From assembly GCA_021791615.1 (NCBI GenBank), contig JAJYWG010000230.1, forward strand, positions 1-49,258: 49,258 bases of DNA. Direction: 5' to 3'. Under the pieces are notes generated by a model. It did not search any database. It saw only the letters and a list, made by a program, of their open reading frames with translations, and was not told the origin of the DNA. Within the stretch, counting starts at the first letter, position 1; the number at the start of each line of letters is the position of its first letter. The stretch is from Actinomycetes bacterium (lineage in GTDB: Bacteria > Actinomycetota > Acidimicrobiia > Acidimicrobiales > RAAP-2). Made by a program: the position numbers and the translations under genes. Positions 16,803 to 22,437 of the stretch are shown here, piece by piece.

Positions 16803-17939
16803 CTACGGTCGTGGGGTCGGCACACCAGTGGTCGTCGGTGTTCCGACAGATGATACCGGTCCCGTGTCCCCTGCGGGCCCGGGATCCCCATCGAGGAGCT
16901 TTCCTCGGTCCCTGGTCGGGGTGCCGCCGGGGTCGCCGCCGGGGGGAGAGACAGCCTCGGCCAACTGGTCGACCAGACCTCCGCGAACCAGCTCGGCAGC
17001 GACCCGCACGGCGTTGAGGATCGCCACCGACGACGACGAGCCGTGGCTGATGACGCAGACCCCGTCGACCCCGAGCAGCATTGCGCCTCCGGTCCCTTCG
17101 GGGTCGAGCTGGGAGGCGATCGGCATGAGGTGCGGGAGGAGCTCCTTGGAGGCGCCTCGGGTGGCATCGTCGGTCTCGAACACGCCCAGCAGCGTCTCGA
17201 AGAGAAAGCGGAGGGATCCTTCGAGGGTCTTGAGCGTCACATTCCCGGTGAACCCGTCAGTGACCACAACGTCCGCGGGGGAGGGCAGCAGGTCACGCCC
17301 TTCGATGTTGCCCACGAAGCGGAAGCTGCCAGGCCCGCCGCGCCCGAGGCCGGTCGACGCCAGCAGCTTGTGCGTCTCTTTCACGAGCGGGGTGCCCTTG
17401 GAAGACTCCTCGCCGATCGAGAGCAGCGCCACCGACGGCTCGGCCACGTCATAGCGGGTGGCGGCGTACGCCGCCCCCATCAATGCGAACTGCAGGAGCA
17501 TCGCCGGCGTGCACTCGGCGTTGGCGCCGGCATCGACCAAGACGGCGGGAACCTGCCCCAACCGGGGGAGCGGCGTGGCAATACAGGGACGGTGCACCCC
17601 GGGGAGCCTCCCCATCCGCAGAAGTGCCGACGCCATCGCGGCCCCGGTGTTGCCTGCGCTCACCATGGCGCACGCCCGGCCGTCTCGCACCATCTCCGCA
17701 GCTCGCACCAGTGAGGAGTCCTTCTTGCGGCGAACGCCTTGGCCCGGGTCCTCGTCCATCGCGATCACTTCGCTGCAGGCGACCAGCTCCAGGCCGCAGG
17801 TGTCGCCGACCTGTTCTGGGGGGCCCACCAAGACGACCTCGATGCCCTCGTCAGCAGCCAGGCGAGCCCCCTTCACGATCTCCTGGGGAGCCCGATCGCC
17901 GCCCATCGCATCGACGGCGACCGGCAAGGCCGAGATCAC
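16803..17939 (-). CDS. plsX: Phosphate acyltransferase PlsX
   Basis: This 378-aa PlsX converts acyl-ACP to acyl-phosphate, the donor for glycerol-3-phosphate acylation in phospholipid synthesis. Landmarks are PVAVDAMGGDRAPQEIV, MVSAGNTGAAMASALLRMGR, GANAECTPAMLLQFALMG, LLSIGEESSKGT and DVVVTDGFTGNVTLKTLEG. The end carries a Gly/Pro/Thr-rich tail (GDPGGTPTRDRG onward) beyond the family's usual end. The start is uncertain: GTG at 17939 has a weak GGCGGG upstream; GTG at 17972 would add 11 residues. It follows rpmF, as in many bacteria. Confidence 0.93.
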   Translation of the reverse strand: MISALPVAVDAMGGDRAPQEIVKGARLAADEGIEVVLVGPPEQVGDTCGLELVACSEVIAMDEDPGQGVRRKKDSSLVRAAEMVRDGRACAMVSAGNTGAAMASALLRMGRLPGVHRPCIATPLPRLGQVPAVLVDAGANAECTPAMLLQFALMGAAYAATRYDVAEPSVALLSIGEESSKGTPLVKETHKLLASTGLGRGGPGSFRFVGNIEGRDLLPSPADVVVTDGFTGNVTLKTLEGSLRFLFETLLGVFETDDATRGASKELLPHLMPIASQLDPEGTGGAMLLGVDGVCVISHGSSSSVAILNAVRVAAELVRGGLVDQLAEAVSPPGGDPGGTPTRDRGKLLDGDPGPAGDTGPVSSVGTPTTTGVPTPRP

Positions 17940-18031
17940 CTCGGGCGCCCGCCGCGGCGTCCGAGCGCTCACCCGAGGATCGGCGACGCGGTCACCGCCG
18001 GGATCCAATGGCGGCGCACCGCGCTCATCGC

Positions 18032-18211
18032 TCAGTCGACCTCGATGGCTTGGCGTCCCTTGTACCACCCGCAGTTCGGACAGACGACGTGGGGGGTCTT
18101 GGCCTGGTGGCACTGGGGGCACAGGCTTCGAGCAGGACGGGCCAGCTTCCAGTTGGCCGCTTGGCGGCTACGGCCTTTCGCCTTGGATGTCTTCTTCTTC
18201 GGTACAGCCAT
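18032..18211 (-). CDS. rpmF: 50S ribosomal protein bL32 (zinc form)
   Basis: This 59-aa bL32 is complete: MAVPKKKTSKAKGRSRQAAN, then a zinc ribbon with CPQC and CPNC, ending GWYKGRQAIEVD. The two Cys pairs mark the zinc-binding paralog type. It lies between DUF177 and plsX, the usual bacterial order. Confidence 0.97.
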   Translation of the reverse strand: MAVPKKKTSKAKGRSRQAANWKLARPARSLCPQCHQAKTPHVVCPNCGWYKGRQAIEVD

Positions 18212-18373
18212 GTCCGGTGCTCCAGGTTCTCCACGCCGTCGCCGCCCGGCGGGACGTCTCGGCCCAAAACGGGCGTCCAGTGATCTTCCGCAGCCTGTCC
18301 TCGCCAGCAGGCTCCGTGCCCGCCACCGTACCGAGCGACAGCCCGGCACACCCCGGTCGAAGGCTGGTGGGCG

Positions 18374-18925
18374 CTAGCGCGCCGACCGGAGCACGTCGAG
18401 GTTAGCCCACCGCAGGTCCCTGGGCGCCACGCACCCGCAGTCGGTGTCGTTGCGATCGGCGCCGCACCACGGGCAGAGTCCTCGGCAGTCAGGACGGCAG
18501 AGCGGTGCGAGCGGCAGCTCGAGCACCAAGGCATCCCGGACCATCGGCCAAAGGTCCAGCTCGTCCTGGACGATCGGGTAGGCCTCTTCGTCCTGCGGCT
18601 CGGCGTCACCGGATCGCTGCTCGACGAAGCGCTCTCGGACCTCCGAGCGCAGCTGGCCGCCGACTGCACACGTGCAGCGCCGGCAGACGCCCTCCCACGG
18701 CGCTTGGACTGTGCCCCGTACGTCGATCCCGCCTTCGAACGACTCGAGGACGACGTCGCAGCTCGCGTCGGCCCCATCGGGGACCGAGCTGTCGGCAGGC
18801 GACCATCTCATGGTGAGGTCGCCTTGACCGAGCAAGGACGCAGGTGCGCTCCTCACTTCGTGCCAGCGGGTCCCGGGCTGTCTCCGGAGGCGGGCGACGT
18901 GGACCACGAACGAGTCGTCAGGCAT
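18374..18925 (-). CDS. DUF177 (YceD family) protein
   Basis: This 183-aa protein is a YceD/DUF177 member, the family regularly encoded just upstream of rpmF; YceD-type proteins have been linked to 23S rRNA metabolism. Visible features are GGIDVRGTVQAPWEGVCRRC with a CRRC..C pair, an acidic middle (EPQDEEAYPIVQDELDLWPM) and a C-terminal Cys cluster CRPDCRGLCPWCGAD then CGC, which probably binds zinc. The ATG at 18925 has an excellent GAGGAGG upstream. The protein precedes rpmF by about 160 bp. Confidence 0.9.
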   Translation of the reverse strand: MPDDSFVVHVARLRRQPGTRWHEVRSAPASLLGQGDLTMRWSPADSSVPDGADASCDVVLESFEGGIDVRGTVQAPWEGVCRRCTCAVGGQLRSEVRERFVEQRSGDAEPQDEEAYPIVQDELDLWPMVRDALVLELPLAPLCRPDCRGLCPWCGADRNDTDCGCVAPRDLRWANLDVLRSAR

Positions 18926-18987
18926 GGCACACCTCCTCGCGGCGGGTCGGACGTCCGCTGCTCCACTCGGCCCCCGTCCCCCAGGGG

Positions 18988-19593
18988 CTAGGCAAGATCC
19001 TGGTCGAAGAACCCATCCTCACCACCGTCTCGGGCCTCTCCTCCCCCGGCACCGCCGATCGCCGCCGACGAGGCCGGCTCGGTGACCGGCGACGTTGCCT
19101 GGAGCTTCTCCCTCCCGGACTGCACCGTCTTCATGATCCTATCCAGGACAATCTCCATGCCGGCGAGCTTCTGGTCGCAGTAGTCCTCGGCCTCGTGTCG
19201 CATGCGCCGGGCCTCTTCGTTGGCATCGTCGAGGATCCGCTGGGCCACTTGGTTCGCCTGGCGGACCACCTCGGTACGCGAGACCATCCTCTCGGCCTGG
19301 ACTTTCACTTCCTCCATGAGGGCTTCCGCCTCCCGGGCCTTCTCCGCCATGAACTCCTCACGCTCTCGCAGAAGCCAGCGGGCCTGGCGTACTTCGTCGG
19401 GAAGGCGCTCGAGCACTGTGGTGAGCAGGTCGATCAATTCGTCGCGCGAGACGAGGACGGAGGCGGAAAGCGGCATCGCTTTCGCGCTGCTCACGATATC
19501 GATCGCTCTGCGGATCGCCTCTTCTGCGTCGGTCATCGCGTCGGAGCCTCGGCCTGTCCGCCCGGACGGGACATCGTCGAACGGGTCGGTCAT
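18988..19593 (-). CDS. sepIVA: SepIVA-like DivIVA-family coiled-coil protein
   Basis: This 201-aa protein is mostly helical coiled coil (about residues 50-165: RQARWLLREREEFMAEKARE, EALMEEVKVQAERM, ILDDANEEARRMRHEAEDY). The ends are short and acidic. It has no membrane segment. In mycobacteria the same position, between coaD and the DUF177-rpmF pair, holds SepIVA, a DivIVA-like septation factor. Sequence style and neighbours match, so I infer a role in division or polar growth. The ATG shares ATGA with the coaD stop; an internal ATG at residue 20 is an alternative start. Confidence 0.7.
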   Translation of the reverse strand: MTDPFDDVPSGRTGRGSDAMTDAEEAIRRAIDIVSSAKAMPLSASVLVSRDELIDLLTTVLERLPDEVRQARWLLREREEFMAEKAREAEALMEEVKVQAERMVSRTEVVRQANQVAQRILDDANEEARRMRHEAEDYCDQKLAGMEIVLDRIMKTVQSGREKLQATSPVTEPASSAAIGGAGGGEARDGGEDGFFDQDLA

Positions 19594-20132
19594 CGGCCCT
19601 CGTCTCCGACCGGCCCCCTGGCCGGGCCACCTGCCAGCCCGCTGACCGGGCTGGCAGTGCGGAACTTCTCCGCCAGGCGATCGGCCACCGACTTGGGGAC
19701 GAACGCCGAGACGTCGCCACCGAAGCGAGCGACTTCCCTCAAGAGCTTGGAAGCGATGAACGAGTGCGAGGAGCTGGTCGGGATGAAAATCGTCTCGACC
19801 CCGGAGAGCTGGCGGTTCATCTGGGCCATCTGCAGCTCGTTCTCGAAGTCCGACACAGCCCGAAGGCCTTTTACGATGGCTGACGCCCCGACATCACGAG
19901 CCACGTTGACCACGAGCGTCGACACGCTCACGATCCGGACCGAGGGGAGGTCAGACACTGCCTCTTCGAGCATCTCCTTGCGCTCGTCGAGATCGAACAG
20001 CGGCTCGCTCTTCTGCGGGTTGCGCAGCGCCGCTACGACCACCTCGTCGAAGAGCCTCGACGCCCGCTCCACCACTTCAAGGTGACCGTTGTGGAACGGA
20101 TCGAACGAACCTGGGAACAGGGCGACTTTCAC
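19590..20132 (-). CDS. coaD: Pantetheine-phosphate adenylyltransferase
   Basis: This 180-aa nucleotidyltransferase makes dephospho-CoA from 4'-phosphopantetheine and ATP, the penultimate CoA step. VKVALFPGSFDPFHNGHLEV contains the ATP-binding HxGH motif. GLRAVSDFENELQMAQMNR and FIPTSSSHSFIASKLLREVA are family blocks. The GTG at 20132 shares GTGA with the rsmD stop; an ATG six codons upstream is possible. The C-terminal 20 residues (SPVSGLAGGPARGPVGDEGR) are an extra low-complexity tail. The rsmD-coaD pair is widely conserved. Confidence 0.95.
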   Translation of the reverse strand: MKVALFPGSFDPFHNGHLEVVERASRLFDEVVVAALRNPQKSEPLFDLDERKEMLEEAVSDLPSVRIVSVSTLVVNVARDVGASAIVKGLRAVSDFENELQMAQMNRQLSGVETIFIPTSSSHSFIASKLLREVARFGGDVSAFVPKSVADRLAEKFRTASPVSGLAGGPARGPVGDEGR

Positions 20133-20902
20133 GATCGGGTCGGCACCCATGCAGCCGTCGCGCCTGAGCGCACCGGCGTCGAGTCCGTCAGCTCCGTCAG
20201 GTCCGTCGCTCCGGCGCGAGGGGCAGCGACGCGCGCTGCACGCGCAGTACGAGCATCGTCTGGGGCAGGGGATCTGTGCACCACCGTCACGAGCGTACCG
20301 CCGTAGCGGCGGGCCCGGGAGACTCCCCAGCCAGCTGGGAGCACCACCGGCGCGTCCGATTCGAGAACGGCAAGCTCGCAGCGCAACGCCGAGAGAAGGG
20401 TGGCCCAGTCCTGGTACCGGTAAGGAGGATCGCAGAGCACGAGGTCGACGCGCTGCCCCCGGTCGAGCCATCCGGGGAGCTGGGCCTGCACGAGAACCGA
20501 GCCCCCGCTCGGCGTCTCGGCCCCGCTCGGCGTCTCGGCCCCGCTCGGCGCGATCCGCCCGCTCTGGAGACCTCGACCCGCCGGCGTATCCAGACCGGCC
20601 GACGCCAAGTTGGCCCGGACTGCATGGAGAGCGCTCCGGTCGTGGTCGACGAAGGTGACGTGCGAAGCACCTCGGGACAGGGCTTCGATCCCGAGCGCAC
20701 CGCTCCCGCAGAACAGGTCGGCCACGACGAGCCCGTCGACACCTCCCATCGAGCCCAAGATGTCGAAGATTGCCTCTCGTACACGGTCCGACGTCGGTCG
20801 CACACTGGCCGGAAGGCGAGCCGACAGGCGCCGTCCACGGCTCGAACCGCCGATCACGCGCACGATCTCACCGTACCGTGCGCGGTGACCGGGACGCGTC
20901 AT
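20129..20902 (-). CDS. rsmD: 16S rRNA (guanine(966)-N2)-methyltransferase RsmD
   Basis: This 257-aa enzyme methylates G966 of 16S rRNA. It contains VRVIGGSSRGRRL, RPTSDRVREAIFDILGS, the SAM motif VVADLFCGSGALGIEALSRG and the catalytic DPPY (VLCDPPYRYQDW). The ATG at 20902 is chosen; GTG at 20860, nearer the conserved start, is an alternative. A variable loop around residues 108-123 contains GAETPS repeats made by an 18-bp tandem duplication, and the C-terminal 40 residues are a low-complexity extension. The gene abuts a relic of an IS607 recombinase upstream. Confidence 0.92.
   Translation of the reverse strand: MTRPGHRARYGEIVRVIGGSSRGRRLSARLPASVRPTSDRVREAIFDILGSMGGVDGLVVADLFCGSGALGIEALSRGASHVTFVDHDRSALHAVRANLASAGLDTPAGRGLQSGRIAPSGAETPSGAETPSGGSVLVQAQLPGWLDRGQRVDLVLCDPPYRYQDWATLLSALRCELAVLESDAPVVLPAGWGVSRARRYGGTLVTVVHRSPAPDDARTARAARVAAPRAGATDLTELTDSTPVRSGATAAWVPTRS
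20503..20550. repeat. Two and two-thirds 18-bp repeats inside rsmD
   Basis: Identical 18-bp units at 20503-20520 and 20521-20538, then 12 bases of a third. They encode the (P)SGAET repeat in a variable loop of RsmD, in frame. Confidence 0.92.
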
Positions 20903-20934
20903 CTCAGCTTGCGATAAAACCTTCGCCCCGGCGG

Positions 20935-21159
20935 TCAAATGGGCCACCTGGGGTCCAGGTCCCCTCGATGGTCGTGGGAGGACACTTGGGCATGGAGCCC
21001 GAGCGTCTCTTCTGGAGCAGAGAGGACGGCCTCGGCGGAGACGAGCAACGTCTTCTGGTTCACCCGGACCGCCGGCACCCGGAGCGTGCCCGCATGGAAC
21101 CAGTTCGTTGCAATCTGCGGATCGATGCGTTGGCGACGTGGCCACTCGCTCAGGTACAC
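20935..21159 (-). pseudogene. Truncated IS607-family serine recombinase (TnpA)
   Basis: These 74 codons read like the N-terminus of IS607-type TnpA. YLSEWPRRQRIDPQIATNWF, then HAGTLRVPAVRVNQKTLLV, is the helix-turn-helix part. GLHAQVSSHDHRGDLDP corresponds to the start of the catalytic domain, including the nucleophilic Ser of the YARVSS motif. The frame stops right after (PRWPI), so about two thirds of the enzyme is missing. No TnpB gene is seen beside it. The GTG at 21159 looks like the original start. Its stop lies 32 bp from the rsmD start. Family assignment is by motif memory. Confidence 0.7.
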
Positions 21160-21406
21160 ACAGGAATCCCGTCACGAGACCACCTGACTCTGGTGTAGCG
21201 CTGACTAAGGTCGGAGCAGTTCACGACCCACACGCCGATGTCGTGATCCGAGCTGACGGCACACCGCGGGAACGTTCGCAAAGCGATCGACCGGTCGTGC
21301 CGCGACCCGCCAGCAGAGAGAACCATATCTCGACGAAGTGCTCGGGTTGTCGGGACGGTCGCGCCGTCCGATCCAGCTTCACCGCGGCCTCCGCCGCGGC
21401 CAGGCT
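21160..21406. other. Intergenic region between the IS607 relic and vapC
   Basis: No supportable gene. The stretch lies downstream of vapC and upstream of the recombinase relic. A short plus-strand reading with KCSGC was considered as a TnpB zinc-finger remnant but is too short to call. Confidence 0.35.
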
Positions 21407-21799
21407 CTACGACGGCGACGAAACCCGGAAGCCCATCTGCTGAGCAGCGAGCGCCAACCTCTGGTCATAGGTCACGATCTCGCCGAGATCCCTGCCGATC
21501 CGCCCAGCAGTCACCAAATGGATGGCGTCAAGTGACCGGAGCTCGATCGGCAACAACACTCCAGCCCTCCCGAGCACTTGGTCGTTGACGCGAATGAGAT
21601 CGATCCGGGACAGGACGCGTTGGCCGGCAGCCACGGCCCCTACTCCGCCGGGTAGCAGCGCCCGGAGCACCTCGGTGCGGGCGAGGGCGCTCGTGATCAG
21701 TGTGCGTCGCCGCCGCAGGTGTCGCCTCAGGGCATCGGTCTCGGGCTCGCGCACCGCGAGCTTCACGATCGCGGACGAATCAAGGTAGATCGCAGCCAC
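21407..21799 (-). CDS. vapC: VapC-like PIN-domain toxin
   Basis: This 130-aa PIN-domain ribonuclease has the acidic metal-binding residues in place: Asp in IYLDSSAIVKL, Glu in ARTEVLRALL, Asp in SLDAIHLVTA and Asp in VTYDQRLALAA. VapC toxins cleave tRNA or rRNA to stop translation and are neutralised by their antitoxin. It begins with GTG two bases after the antitoxin stop, so the two are one operon. The length is normal. The target RNA cannot be predicted. Confidence 0.88.
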   Translation of the reverse strand: MAAIYLDSSAIVKLAVREPETDALRRHLRRRRTLITSALARTEVLRALLPGGVGAVAAGQRVLSRIDLIRVNDQVLGRAGVLLPIELRSLDAIHLVTAGRIGRDLGEIVTYDQRLALAAQQMGFRVSSPS

Positions 21800-21801
21800 C
21801 G

Positions 21802-22077
21802 TCAGCGTTCGTCGTCACGCGACCGGGCGAGCGTCGCCGAAGGGAGCTCCATGCCCTCGGGCAGCGTGATGGGTTCGGGGAGCTCATCCCCTTTCTCCGA
21901 TGCGGGCTCTATCTCGCCGGCCACACGCAACTGCTCGAGAGGTGAGCCGGCTGGCAGCGGGCTGAGCTGGGCCACCGGGCGTCCCCGGTCAGTGATCTCG
22001 ATGACTTCGCCGCCCTCGACGCGCCTCAACAGCTCGCTGGCCCGCTGCCGCAACTCTCGCACACCCACCGACGCCAT
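21802..22077 (-). CDS. vapB: Phd/YefM-like antitoxin of the vapBC pair
   Basis: This 91-aa antitoxin begins MASVGVRELRQRASELLRRV, then GGEVIEITDRGRPVAQLSPL, the typical N-terminal DNA-binding half of Phd/YefM antitoxins. The acidic C-terminal half (EPASEKGDELPEPITLPEG) would wrap the toxin. The ATG sits within a perfect inverted repeat and directly after a -10-like element, so the mRNA appears leaderless and autorepressed. It is encoded immediately upstream of vapC. Confidence 0.87.
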   Translation of the reverse strand: MASVGVRELRQRASELLRRVEGGEVIEITDRGRPVAQLSPLPAGSPLEQLRVAGEIEPASEKGDELPEPITLPEGMELPSATLARSRDDER

Positions 22078-22113
22078 GTGCTATTTGTAGCACATGAACA
22101 AGTGAGCTCGCAA
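22075..22113 (-). promoter_or_regulatory. Leaderless promoter and palindromic operator of vapBC
   Basis: A perfect inverted repeat has 9-bp arms at 22075-22083 and 22088-22096 with a 4-base loop. It covers the vapB ATG (22077-22075). On the minus strand, TTGCGA (22113-22108), an 18-base spacer and TACAAA (22089-22084) resemble a -35/-10 promoter. The -10 element ends six bases before the ATG, so transcription should begin at or very near the start codon. Binding of the VapB dimer here would block RNA polymerase (inference from family behaviour). Confidence 0.65.
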
Positions 22114-22437
22114 GGCACGCCGAGGTCGCCCGCCCTTTCTGCGGTGCACAGCACGCAGTCGCCGCACGTGTTCCCTCGTTCTGGGCCAATGCCGATGTTT
22201 GCTTCGTGCGCTCCATTCCACGACCCGCCGAGAGCGTCGGAGCGCCCATGTCCGCGACCATAAGTGGCATCCCGCCGATGGGCCATGTACGAGTGCCGGT
22301 GTGGTCTCTGATCGAGTTTTCGGGAGCCACTGGCCCCGAAGTTGGCTTGCCCGCCCACGGGTTGGCTACGAAGACGAAAGTGGGCACCAGTTCGGGCTCC
22401 TCCAAGAGACCAGAGCCCACCGACCGGGAGTCAGCCC
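22097..22437. other. Unassigned 340-bp region between the vapBC promoter and the second secreted-protein gene
   Basis: Frames are open on both strands (plus 22206 onward; minus 22420 to 22078), but neither has a recognisable family motif, a ribosome-binding site or a sensible stop context. It could be decayed coding DNA. A weak hairpin (GGGCTC 22394-22399 with GAGCCC 22413-22418) lies just downstream of the secreted-protein stop. Confidence 0.35.

Noticed and set aside
21330..21443. Possible TnpB zinc-finger remnant (KCSGC) on the plus strand
   Set aside because: Too short, no RuvC motifs, and the frame overlaps vapC antisense.
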